In this document: one piece after another, positions 16,583-25,084 of the stretch
Layout of the letters: the number at the start of each line of letters is the position of its first letter
How positions within the stretch are numbered: the first letter of the stretch is position 1
Assembly (NCBI GenBank): GCA_014650415.1
Contig: BMUX01000015.1
Coordinates: forward strand, 164,931-228,930
Source: Streptomyces spiroverticillatus
GTDB taxonomy: Bacteria > Actinomycetota > Actinomycetes > Streptomycetales > Streptomycetaceae
Direction of reading: 5' to 3'
DNA length: 64,000 bases
Program-made: the position numbers and the translations under genes
The notes under the pieces: model-generated
The model's input: the letters and a program-made list of their open reading frames with translations, nothing else
Databases searched by the model: none
What the model was told of the DNA's origin: nothing

Positions 16583-19115
16583 ACCAGACGGTCGCCAGCG
16601 GCGGCAGCGTCAGCCTGACGCTCGCCGGGCGGCCGTGGCTCGGGTGCGACTCCGGCTTCAGCGGCTCGGGGTTGTGGATGCCGCTGCCGCCGTATGCCGT
16701 GGCGTCCGTGTTCAGGACCTCGGTCCACGCCGGTACGTCGTCGGGGACGCCGATCGCGTACTCGTGCCGTACGACGGGGGAGAAGTGGGAGACCGCGAGG
16801 AGCGGGTTCCCGGCGGCGTCGTAGCGCAGGAACGCGAACACGTTGTCCTCGGCCGCGTCGCCCGCCACCCAGGCGAAGCCCTCGGGGACGGTGTCGCGCT
16901 CCCACAGGGCCGGGGTGGCGTTGTAGGCGGTGTTCAGGTCGCGGACGAGGTCGCGCACGCCCCGGTGGTCGCCCTCCGCGCCGTACGACGGATCGAGCAG
17001 CCACCAGTCCGGGCCGTGCGCCTCCGACCACTCGGCGCCCTGCGCGAACTCCTGTCCCATGAAGAGGAGTTGCTTGCCGGGGTGGGACCACATGAAGCCC
17101 AGGTAGGCCCGGTGGGTGGCGCGTTGCTGCCACCAGTCGCCGGGCATCTTGGACACCAGCGAGCGCTTGCCGTGCACGACCTCGTCGTGGGAGATGGGCA
17201 GGACGTAGTTCTCGCTGTACGCGTAGACCATCGAGAAGGTCATCTCGTGGTGGTGGTACTTGCGGTGCACGGGCTCCTTGGCGACGTAGCCCAGCGAGTC
17301 GTGCATCCAGCCCATGTTCCACTTCAGGCCGAAGCCCAGGCCGCCGAAGCCGCCGGGGCCGATGTGGTGGGTGGCGCGGGTGACGCCGTCCCAGGCGGTG
17401 GACTCCTCGGCGATGGTGACGACGCCGGGGTTGCGGCGGTAGACGGTGGCGTTCATCTCCTGGAGGAAGGCGACCGCGTCGAGGTTCTCCCGGCCCCCGT
17501 GCTGGTTGGGCACCCACTGGCCCTCCTCGCGCGAGTAGTCGAGGTAGAGCATCGAGGCCACCGCGTCGACCCGCAGGCCGTCGATGTGGAACTCCTCGCA
17601 CCAGTACGTGGCGTTCGCGACGAGGAAGTTGCGGACCTCCGTGCGCCCGAAGTCGAATTCCAGCGTCCCCCAGTCGGGGTGCGCGGACTTCAGCGGGTCC
17701 TCGTGCTCGTACAGCGGACGGCCGTCGAACTCGGCGAGCGCCCAGTCGTCGCGCGGGAAGTGCGCCGGCACCCAGTCCATGATCACGCCGATCCCGGCCC
17801 GGTGCAGGGCGTCGACGAGGAAACGGAAGTCGTCGGGGGTGCCCATCCGGGACGTCGGCGCGTAGAACCCGGTCACCTGGTAGCCCCAGGACCCGCCGAA
17901 GGGATGCTCGGCGACCGGCATCAGCTCGACGTGCGTGAAGCCCAAGTCGGAGACGTACATGGGGAGTTGTTCGGCGAGCTGGCGGTACGTCAGTCCCGGC
18001 CGCCAGGACGGCAGGTGCACCTCGTACACCGACAGCGGGGCCTCGTGCACCGGGCGGGCGGCGCGCGATGCCATCCAGGCGGCGTCCTGCCACTCGTGGC
18101 GCGAGGTGGTGACCACGGAGGCGTTCGCCGGGGGCACCTCCGCGTGCCGGGCCATCGGGTCGGCGCGCATGGTGTGGGAGCCGTCGGGCCGGGTGATCTG
18201 GAACTTGTAGAGCGCGCCCTCGCGGACGTCGGGCAGGAACAGCTCCCAGATGCCCGTCCCGCCGAGCGAACGCATCGGATACCCGGTGCCGTCCCAGTAG
18301 TTGAAGTCGCCGACGACGCGGACGCCGCGCGCGTTGGGGGCCCAGACGGTGAAGCGGGTGCCCGTCACCTCCTGGTGGGTCATGGGCTGCGCGCCGAGCG
18401 CCTTCCACAGCTCCTCGTGACGGCCCTCGCCGATCAGGTGCAGGTCGAGGTCGCCGAGCGAGGGGAGGAAACGGTACGGGTCGTCGACCTCGATCTCGTT
18501 GTCGTCGTACGTCACCTGGAGCCGGTATGCGGGGACCTCGGGGAGCGGCAGCACCCCGGAGAACAGGCCGTCGCCCTCGTCGAGCAGCGGGACGTGCAGC
18601 CCGGTGCCGACGACGGCGACCGCCCGCGCGTACGGCCGCAGCACCCGGAAGGCGACACCCCCGGGCACGGGGTGCGCGCCGAGCAGGTCGTGCGGGGCGT
18701 GGTGGGCGCCGGACAGCAGGCGGCCGCGGTCGTCCTGGGGGAGCGGGAAGGCGGGGCGGACGGCCCCGGACGCGGCGGGCTTCGGACCCTTCGGCCCGGC
18801 CGTGCCCTTCGGGGTCTTGCCGGCGGGCTTCGCGGCCTTCGGCTTCTTCGCCGGGGCTTCCGCAGCCTCCTGGGCCTTGCGCGACTTCGCCGCGGCGGGC
18901 TTCTTCGCCGTGCCGCCCGTCGGCCGCTTGCGCGGGCCCGGCGGTACGGCGGACTCCGTGACGGCCTCCGTCACCGGGTCCGGCACGGGTTCCGACCCGG
19001 GCGCGGGCAGGCGCGCGGGCGCGGCCGGGGCCTCGGCCGGGGACGAGGTGCGGCGGGGCGGCCGGGGGGTGTCCCCGCCGGAAGTGCCGGAAGCGGGGGT
19101 GGGACGGGGGGTCAC
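16569..19115 (-). CDS. glgB: 1,4-alpha-glucan branching enzyme with long N-terminal tail
   Basis: This GH13 branching enzyme makes alpha-1,6 links in the glucan built by GlgE. It has 848 residues. About 120 extra N-terminal residues are rich in Pro, Ala and Lys (AKKPAAAKSRKAQEAAEAPAKK). Then come the N1/N2 CBM48 modules (FTVWAPNARGVRVVGDFNYWDG) and the barrel. Catalytic residues by motif are Asp517 (RVDAVASMLY), Glu570 (TIAEEST) and Asp638 (ISHDEVVHGK); the spacing of the first two equals that of E. coli GlgB. The GTG at 19115 is used. It lies 48 bp downstream of mak on the same strand and is the last gene of the glg direction. Confidence 0.96.
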   Translation of the reverse strand: MTPRPTPASGTSGGDTPRPPRRTSSPAEAPAAPARLPAPGSEPVPDPVTEAVTESAVPPGPRKRPTGGTAKKPAAAKSRKAQEAAEAPAKKPKAAKPAGKTPKGTAGPKGPKPAASGAVRPAFPLPQDDRGRLLSGAHHAPHDLLGAHPVPGGVAFRVLRPYARAVAVVGTGLHVPLLDEGDGLFSGVLPLPEVPAYRLQVTYDDNEIEVDDPYRFLPSLGDLDLHLIGEGRHEELWKALGAQPMTHQEVTGTRFTVWAPNARGVRVVGDFNYWDGTGYPMRSLGGTGIWELFLPDVREGALYKFQITRPDGSHTMRADPMARHAEVPPANASVVTTSRHEWQDAAWMASRAARPVHEAPLSVYEVHLPSWRPGLTYRQLAEQLPMYVSDLGFTHVELMPVAEHPFGGSWGYQVTGFYAPTSRMGTPDDFRFLVDALHRAGIGVIMDWVPAHFPRDDWALAEFDGRPLYEHEDPLKSAHPDWGTLEFDFGRTEVRNFLVANATYWCEEFHIDGLRVDAVASMLYLDYSREEGQWVPNQHGGRENLDAVAFLQEMNATVYRRNPGVVTIAEESTAWDGVTRATHHIGPGGFGGLGFGLKWNMGWMHDSLGYVAKEPVHRKYHHHEMTFSMVYAYSENYVLPISHDEVVHGKRSLVSKMPGDWWQQRATHRAYLGFMWSHPGKQLLFMGQEFAQGAEWSEAHGPDWWLLDPSYGAEGDHRGVRDLVRDLNTAYNATPALWERDTVPEGFAWVAGDAAEDNVFAFLRYDAAGNPLLAVSHFSPVVRHEYAIGVPDDVPAWTEVLNTDATAYGGSGIHNPEPLKPESHPSHGRPASVRLTLPPLATVWFRPA

Positions 19116-19163
19116 GGGGGTGTCCTCCTCGTAGGGGTCAACAAGCGGAAAGGGATGGGGAGT

Positions 19164-20678
19164 TCAGGAGGGCCGGGCGAGTCGTCGGACGGCCGCCATC
19201 GGCACCGGGAGCCAGTCCGGCCGGTGCCGGGCCTCGTACAGGACCTCGTACACGGCCTTGTCCGTCTCGTACGCCCGCAGCAGTACGGCCTGGTGGCGCG
19301 GGTCGATGCCGGAGGCGGCGGTGTAGCCGTCCAGGTAGGCGGTGCGGCAGCGGGTGGCCCAGTCGGGGTCCCAGGGTTGGTGCGAGCGGGCCGCGTAATC
19401 GAAGGAGCGGAGCATTCCGGCGACGTCGCGGACGACCGGCTGCGGGCGGCGGCGCTCGGTGAGGGGCTTCGCGGGCTCGCCCTCGAAGTCGATCACCGTC
19501 CACTCGCCGTCCCCGGTGCGCAGCACCTGCCCCAGATGCAGGTCGCCGTGGACCCGCTGGGCGGTCACGACGGGCCCCGCCGCACCCAGCTCCCGTACGG
19601 CGTCGAAGGCCTGGCGCAGTCCGTCGGCGTACGGAAGGAGCGCCGGAACCGCCTGTACGGTCGCCTCCAGCCGCTCCGCCATCTGCGCGGTGAGCAGCTC
19701 GGCCTGCGGGCGGCCGAGGGTGAGCGTCGGCAGGGAGGCCGCCAGCGCGAGGTGGACCTCGGCGGTGGCCCGGCCCAGCGCGTGCGCTTCGGCGGTGAAG
19801 TCCCGGCCCACGGCGAGGGACTTGAGGGCGAGCTGCCAGCCGTCCTCGGCGTCGTGCAGGAAGGGCTGGAGCAGGCCGAGGGTGAAGGGCTCGAAGGGGT
19901 CCTCGGGGTTCGCTCCCTCGAACCAGGCGATCGGCGCGGGCACCCGGGCGCTGCCCTCCCCGGCGAGGGCGAGCGGCAGCTCCAGGTCCGGGTTGGCCCC
20001 GGCGTGGACCCGCCGGAAGACCTTCAGGATGTGGGAATTGCCGTACACGATCGAGGAGTTGGACTGCTCGGCGCCGAGCGCGCGGGGAGTCAGCCCGGAG
20101 CCCACCTCCGCCGTGGGGTCCTTGTCGAACCGCAGCGAGCCGATCGTCCCGGGCAGCCGCAGCCGCTCCAGCAGCAGCCCCGCCAGTCTCGGGTCGGACA
20201 GGGCCTCGTACACCGTGTGACCGGCGAGCGGCCCCTGCGCGACCCGGCCGATCAGGGCGGACGCCAGCGTCGGGGGCAGCGACCTGCGCACCCCGAGGAG
20301 CAGCTGGTAGCAGTCGGCGGGCGGCGGCGCGGCGGCCCCCTGTGCGGGGACGGTCGGCTGCTGGGCCCGTACGAGCAGATGGAGCAGCCCGGGGGAGCCG
20401 GTCAGCGGCAGCAGTTCGGTCGCCGAGACCAGGGTGAAGCCCACGACGGGGCGGCCCTTGCCGGCGAACCAGCGCTGGCGAGGCAGCCAGTCGTGCAGCA
20501 GCGGGCTCAGCGAGGTGAGCAGCGCGGCCGAGGCGTGCGGTACGGGCGGTGCGACGAGCGGTGCGGAGAGCGGTGCGGTGGTGCCGTACGGATCAGCGGT
20601 GGTGCGGTGCGTATCAGAAGAACCGGGTGTATCAGGCGTACCGGGTGTAACTGACGAGGCGGGAGCAGCCTCCGACAT
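19164..20678 (-). CDS. mak: Maltokinase (maltose to maltose-1-phosphate)
   Basis: Phosphorylates maltose with ATP to alpha-maltose-1-phosphate, the donor for GlgE; also called Pep2. It has 504 residues from the ATG at 20678, which has GGAAAGGA 10-17 bases upstream. An N-terminal cap-like region (LHDWLPRQRWFAGKGRPV) leads into an aminoglycoside-phosphotransferase-like kinase lobe with the Brenner motif RVHGDLHLGQVL and metal motif VIDFEGEPAKPL. The first 45 residues are Thr/Pro/Ser-rich. It is separated from treS by a terminator hairpin and a 240-bp spacer, so it probably has its own promoter with direct repeats at 20776-20808. Confidence 0.93.
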   Translation of the reverse strand: MSEAAPASSVTPGTPDTPGSSDTHRTTADPYGTTAPLSAPLVAPPVPHASAALLTSLSPLLHDWLPRQRWFAGKGRPVVGFTLVSATELLPLTGSPGLLHLLVRAQQPTVPAQGAAAPPPADCYQLLLGVRRSLPPTLASALIGRVAQGPLAGHTVYEALSDPRLAGLLLERLRLPGTIGSLRFDKDPTAEVGSGLTPRALGAEQSNSSIVYGNSHILKVFRRVHAGANPDLELPLALAGEGSARVPAPIAWFEGANPEDPFEPFTLGLLQPFLHDAEDGWQLALKSLAVGRDFTAEAHALGRATAEVHLALAASLPTLTLGRPQAELLTAQMAERLEATVQAVPALLPYADGLRQAFDAVRELGAAGPVVTAQRVHGDLHLGQVLRTGDGEWTVIDFEGEPAKPLTERRRPQPVVRDVAGMLRSFDYAARSHQPWDPDWATRCRTAYLDGYTAASGIDPRHQAVLLRAYETDKAVYEVLYEARHRPDWLPVPMAAVRRLARPS

Positions 20679-20775
20679 GGCATCGCGTCCTTTCCCCGGG
20701 CACACCTCAGAATGCGCAGAGTGTCCCGGATTGCGGCAAAGCTGTCCGGCTGTACGGGACGTGTCGGGAGAGGAA

Positions 20776-20808
20776 GATCCATTGGGCGAACCATGGTTGA
20801 TCCATTGG
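20776..20808. promoter_or_regulatory. Direct repeat GATCCATTGG x2 upstream of mak
   Basis: GATCCATTGG occurs at 20776-20785 and again at 20799-20808, a 23-bp period with the palindrome AACCATGGTT between. About 30 bp away is a perfect palindrome CATACGCGTATG (20840-20851). The stretch lies between the treS terminator and the mak start, and would suit an activator or repressor of mak-glgB. Confidence 0.45.
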
Positions 20809-20866
20809 CCGCAGAGACCCGTGGATGAACCGTGAATCGCATACGCGTATGAGAGTCAGAGTGCCC

Positions 20867-20912
20867 CGGGCGGGGCGGGGAAAACCGTGATCCGGCTCCC
20901 CGCCCCGGCCCG
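20867..20912 (-). terminator. Hairpin terminator after treS
   Basis: The arm 20898-20912 pairs with 20867-20880 (G/C-only stem, one bulge), starting 7 bp after the treS stop in the direction of transcription. An A-rich loop (GGAAAACC) separates the arms. Confidence 0.7.
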
Positions 20913-20918
20913 CGGCGC

Positions 20919-22649
20919 TCAGCGCGGCGGCTTCGGCGGGCGGACCAGCGAAGGCGTGTCCTTCCGCAGCCGGAACCAGTAGAAGCCGTGCCCCGCCAGG
21001 GTCAGCAGGTACGGCAGCTCGCCGATCGCCGGGAAGCGCACCCCGCCGATCAGCTCGACCGGGTGACGGCCGTTGAAGACCTGGAGGTCCAGCTCGGTGG
21101 GCTGGGCGAACCGCGAGAAGTTGTGCACGCACAGGACGAGGTCGTCCTTGTACTCGCGGAGGAACGCCAGCACCGCCGGGTTGGAGGAGGGCAGCTCGGT
21201 GTAGGACCCCAGTCCGAAGGCAGGATTCTGCTTGCGGATCTCGATCATGCGCCGGGTCCAGTGGAGGAGGGACGACGGCGAGGTCATGGAGGCCTCGACG
21301 TTGGTCACCTGGTAGCCGTAGACCGGGTCCATGATCGTGGGGAGGGACAGTCGGCCCGGGTCGCAGGAGGAGAATCCCGCGTTCCGGTCGGGCGTCCACT
21401 GCATCGGCGTGCGGACCGCGTCGCGGTCGCCGAGCCAGATGTTGTCGCCCATGCCGATCTCGTCGCCGTAATAGAGGATCGGCGAGCCGGGCAGCGACAG
21501 CAGCAGGGCGGTGAACAGCTCGATCTGGTTGCGGTCGTTGTCCAGCAGCGGGGCCAGACGGCGGCGGATGCCGATGTTGGCGCGCATCCGCGGGTCCTTG
21601 GCGTACTCCGCGTACATGTAGTCGCGCTCTTCGTCCGTGACCATTTCGAGGGTCAGCTCGTCGTGGTTGCGCAGGAAGATGCCCCACTGGGCGCTGGAGG
21701 GGATCGCCGGGGTCTTGGCGAGGATCTCCGAGACCGGATAGCGGGACTCGCGGCGCACGGCCATGAAGATGCGCGGCATGACGGGGAAGTGGAACGCCAT
21801 GTGGCACTCGTCCCCGCCCTTGTCGAAGTCGCCGAAGTAGTCGACGACGTCCTCGGGCCACTGGTTGGCCTCCGCGAGGAGCACCGTGTCCGGGTACGAG
21901 GCGTCGATCTCGGCCCGTACCCGCTTCAGGAACTCGTGGGTGCGGGGGAGGTTCTCGCAGTTGGTCCCCTCCTCCTGGTAGAGGTACGGGACCGCGTCGA
22001 GGCGGAAGCCGTCGATGCCCAGGTCGAGCCAGAAGCGCAGTGCGGAGATGATCTCCTCCTGCACGGCCGGGTTCTCGTAGTTGAGGTCCGGCTGGTGGGA
22101 GAAGAAGCGGTGCCAGTAGTACTGCTTGCGCACCGGGTCGAAGGTCCAGTTGGAGGTCTCCGTGTCGACGAAGATGATCCGGGCGTCCTGGTACTGCTTG
22201 TCGTCGTCGGCCCAGACGTAGTAGTCGCCGTACGGTCCGTCCGGATCGCTCCTGGACTGCTGGAACCACTCGTGCTGGTCGCTCGTGTGGTTCATGACGA
22301 AGTCGATGATCACGCGCATGCCGCGCTGGTGCGTGGCGTCGACGAACTCCACGAAGTCGGCGAGGTCGCCGAACTCCGGGAGCACGGCGGTGTAGTTGGA
22401 GACGTCGTAGCCGCCGTCGCGCAGCGGCGACATGAAGAACGGCGGCAGCCAGAGGCAGTCGACGCCCAGCCACTGGAGGTAGTCCAGTTTGGCGGTGATG
22501 CCCTTGAGGTCTCCTACGCCGTCGCCGTTGCTGTCCTGGAAGGACCTGACGAGGACTTCGTAGAAGACGGCCCGCTTGAACCACTCGGGGTCGCGGTCCT
22601 TGGCGGGAGTGTCCTCGAAGGTGTCGTGGACGGGCTCGTTGAAGATCAT
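20919..22649 (-). CDS. treS: Trehalose synthase (maltose alpha-D-glucosyltransferase)
   Basis: This GH13 enzyme interconverts trehalose and maltose, feeding maltose to maltokinase. It has 576 residues, without a fused maltokinase. Signatures are FKRAVFYEVLVRSFQDSNGDG, IIDFVMNHTSDQH, and catalytic Asp218 (GFRLDAVPYL), Glu260 (LLAEANQW) and Asp330 (LRNHDELT). Their spacing (42 and 70) matches my recollection of the M. smegmatis TreS triad (230/272/342). Its ATG overlaps the glgE stop by 4 bp (22646-22649), so the two are translationally coupled. A terminator hairpin follows. Confidence 0.96.
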   Translation of the reverse strand: MIFNEPVHDTFEDTPAKDRDPEWFKRAVFYEVLVRSFQDSNGDGVGDLKGITAKLDYLQWLGVDCLWLPPFFMSPLRDGGYDVSNYTAVLPEFGDLADFVEFVDATHQRGMRVIIDFVMNHTSDQHEWFQQSRSDPDGPYGDYYVWADDDKQYQDARIIFVDTETSNWTFDPVRKQYYWHRFFSHQPDLNYENPAVQEEIISALRFWLDLGIDGFRLDAVPYLYQEEGTNCENLPRTHEFLKRVRAEIDASYPDTVLLAEANQWPEDVVDYFGDFDKGGDECHMAFHFPVMPRIFMAVRRESRYPVSEILAKTPAIPSSAQWGIFLRNHDELTLEMVTDEERDYMYAEYAKDPRMRANIGIRRRLAPLLDNDRNQIELFTALLLSLPGSPILYYGDEIGMGDNIWLGDRDAVRTPMQWTPDRNAGFSSCDPGRLSLPTIMDPVYGYQVTNVEASMTSPSSLLHWTRRMIEIRKQNPAFGLGSYTELPSSNPAVLAFLREYKDDLVLCVHNFSRFAQPTELDLQVFNGRHPVELIGGVRFPAIGELPYLLTLAGHGFYWFRLRKDTPSLVRPPKPPR

Positions 22650-24784
22650 GTGGGTGACCCTCCGGTCAGCGGGGACGGTCGCAGGGTCACGATGTGCGCG
22701 GGCAGTACGCCCGGCTCCAGGCGCACGTAAGCGTCCCTGCCCCAGTGGTAGGTCTCGCCGGTGAGCTCGTCGCGCACCGGGACGACACTGTGCCAGTCGA
22801 GGCCGAGTGCCGGCATGTCCAACGAGACCGTCGCCTCCTGGGTGTGGTGAGGGTCGAGGTTCACGACCACCAGAACGGTGTTCGAGCCTCCATCACCCTC
22901 CTGGACCTTCTGACTGCTGCTGCTTTCCGTGGAACGAATGCGCTTCGAGTACGCGATCACCGCGTCGTTGTTCGTGTGGTGGAAGGTGATGTCCCGCAGC
23001 TGCTGGAGCGCGCGGTGGCGGCGTCGCAGCCGGTTCAGGGTGGTGATCAGGGGTGCGATCGACCGGCCCTCGCGCTCGGCGGACTCCCAGTCCCTCGGGC
23101 GCAGTTGGTACTTCTCCGAGTTCAAGTATTCCTCGGAGCCGTCCCGGATCGGGGTGTTCTCGCAGAGTTCGTAGCCCGCGTACACGCCCCAGGACGGGGA
23201 GAGGGTCGCGGCGAGCACGGCCCGCACCTCGAAGGCGGGGCGGCCGCCGTGCTGGAGGTAGGCGTGCAGGATGTCCGGGGTGTTCACGAAGAAGTTGGGG
23301 CGCATGTACGCGGCCGTCTCGTGCGCCAACTCCAGGGCGTACTCGGTGAGTTCCTGCTTGGTGTTGCGCCAGGTGAAGTAGGTGTACGACTGCTGGAAGC
23401 CGACCGCGCCCAGGGTGCGCATCATCGCGGGCCGGGTGAACGCCTCGGCCAGGAAGATCACATCGGGGTCGGACGTCCGGATCTCGCCCAGCACCCGCTC
23501 CCAGAAGACGACGGGCTTGGTGTGCGGGTTGTCGACGCGGAAGATGCGGACGCCGTGCGACATCCACAGGCGCAGGATGCGCAGGGTCTCCGCGACCAGG
23601 CCGTCCATGTCCGCCTCGAAGGCGATCGGATAGATGTCCTGGTACTTCTTCGGCGGGTTCTCCGCGTACGCGATGGTCCCGTCGGACCGGTGGTGGAACC
23701 ACTCCGGGTGCTCGGTGACCCACGGGTGGTCCGGCGAGCACTGGAGGGCGAAGTCCAGGGCGATCTCCAGGCGCAGGTCGCGGGCGGTGGTGACGAAGCG
23801 GTCGAAGTCCTCGAAGGTCCCCAGGTCCGGATGGATCGCGTCGTGGCCGCCGTCGGCGGAGCCGATCGCCCAGGGGACGCCGACGTCCTTCTCGGTGGCG
23901 GAGAGGGTGTTGTTGGGACCCTTGCGGAAGGTGCGGCCGATGGGATGGATCGGCGGGAGGTAGACGACGTCGAAGCCCATCGCGGCGACGGCGGGAAGCC
24001 GCTCGGCGGCGGTGCGGAAGGTGCCGCTGACCGCCGGAACGCCACCTTCGGGTGCATGTGCGCCCTCGGAGCGCGGAAACAGCTCGTACCAGGAACCGAA
24101 GAGCGCGCGCGGGCGTTCGACCAGCAACGGCAGTGGATCGGAGGCGGAAAGGGGTTCACGCAACGGGAAGCGGGAGAGGGCGGCGTCGACCTCCGGGGTG
24201 AGGGCCGCGGCGAGCCGGGCGGCGGCGGGACGCCGGGTGTCGCGCAGCGCGTCCACGGCCGCGAGGACGGCCTCGCGCCCGTCCTTCTTGGGCACACCCT
24301 CGGCGGCGCGCTCGTACAGCTCGGCGCCCTCGGCCAGGACGAGTTCGGTGTCCTGCCCGGCCGGGATCTTGATTCCCGCGTTGTGCCGCCAGGTGGCGAC
24401 CGGGTCCCCCCACGCCTCGACGACGTACGACCACAGACCCTCGGCGTCCGGTGTCACGTCCGCGCCCCACCGGTCCGTCCCGGGGGCGAGTTCGCGCATC
24501 GGCGTCCAGGGGCCCGGCCGTCCGCTCGGATCGAGCAGGACCACATTGGCGGCCACGGCGTCATGGCCTTCGCGGAAGACGGTGGCGGAGACCTGGAAGG
24601 TCTCTCCGGACACCGCCTTCGCGGGCCTGCGGCCGCGGTCGACCGCGGGGGAGACGTCGAGGACGGGGATACGACCGATCATGGGCTCACCTGGGGCTGG
24701 GGCGGACGGGTCACGATGCCTACGGGGGCGCGCTCTTTGTAGCCGTTCCTTGCTCGGGGTGCTCGTCTTGCGGGCTGCGGGCAT
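22646..24784 (-). CDS. glgE: Maltose-1-phosphate maltosyltransferase
   Basis: Transfers maltosyl units from maltose-1-phosphate to linear alpha-1,4-glucan (GH13_3). It has 712 residues from the ATG at 24784, with CAGGAG 5 bases upstream; a second plausible start is the ATG of MIGRIPVLDVSP about 34 codons later (GGTGAG upstream). The nucleophile is Asp418 (FRVDNPHTKP), the acid/base Glu447 (IFLAEAFTRP) and the stabiliser Asp504 (VNTPDILHAY). Offsets of +29 and +86 equal those of S. coelicolor GlgE (394/423/480). A Ser-rich loop (RIRSTESSSSQKVQEGDGG) interrupts the C-terminal beta domain. It is first in the glgE-treS pair. Confidence 0.96.
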   Translation of the reverse strand: MPAARKTSTPSKERLQRARPRRHRDPSAPAPGEPMIGRIPVLDVSPAVDRGRRPAKAVSGETFQVSATVFREGHDAVAANVVLLDPSGRPGPWTPMRELAPGTDRWGADVTPDAEGLWSYVVEAWGDPVATWRHNAGIKIPAGQDTELVLAEGAELYERAAEGVPKKDGREAVLAAVDALRDTRRPAAARLAAALTPEVDAALSRFPLREPLSASDPLPLLVERPRALFGSWYELFPRSEGAHAPEGGVPAVSGTFRTAAERLPAVAAMGFDVVYLPPIHPIGRTFRKGPNNTLSATEKDVGVPWAIGSADGGHDAIHPDLGTFEDFDRFVTTARDLRLEIALDFALQCSPDHPWVTEHPEWFHHRSDGTIAYAENPPKKYQDIYPIAFEADMDGLVAETLRILRLWMSHGVRIFRVDNPHTKPVVFWERVLGEIRTSDPDVIFLAEAFTRPAMMRTLGAVGFQQSYTYFTWRNTKQELTEYALELAHETAAYMRPNFFVNTPDILHAYLQHGGRPAFEVRAVLAATLSPSWGVYAGYELCENTPIRDGSEEYLNSEKYQLRPRDWESAEREGRSIAPLITTLNRLRRRHRALQQLRDITFHHTNNDAVIAYSKRIRSTESSSSQKVQEGDGGSNTVLVVVNLDPHHTQEATVSLDMPALGLDWHSVVPVRDELTGETYHWGRDAYVRLEPGVLPAHIVTLRPSPLTGGSPT

Positions 24785-25084
24785 GACCGCTCCTGTCAGC
24801 GTTCACTCGGCTGGCGGGGGTGCGAGGCGATCCGGGGGGTGCTGCGCGATCCGGGAGCGCCGGAGCTCCGGTGTCCCGGAGCGAGGCGTTCTGGTGTTCT
24901 CCTCATCGGGTACCGGGGGAGGCTTCCCTTACACGGGTGGGCGTCAATCCGGCCTTTTGTTAACTACTGACGCGTAACGGCGCACGGTGCATCTGACGAG
25001 GCGAAAAGCAAAGGGGCCCCGCCGTTCGCGACGAGACCCGTTTGCTCAACCTTCAGTCATATATGGCCAGTTGTTGACCCCCGA
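24785..25084. other. glgE upstream region / protease 3' region
   Basis: These 300 bp lie between the glgE start and the stop of the next minus-strand gene. It must contain the glgE-treS promoter, because the upstream gene is an unrelated secreted protease. The segment around 24950-25080 is less GC-rich (TTTTGTTAACTACTGACGCG; TTCAGTCATATATGGCC). I could not assign convincing -35/-10 pairs, and no ORF is supported. Confidence 0.5.
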
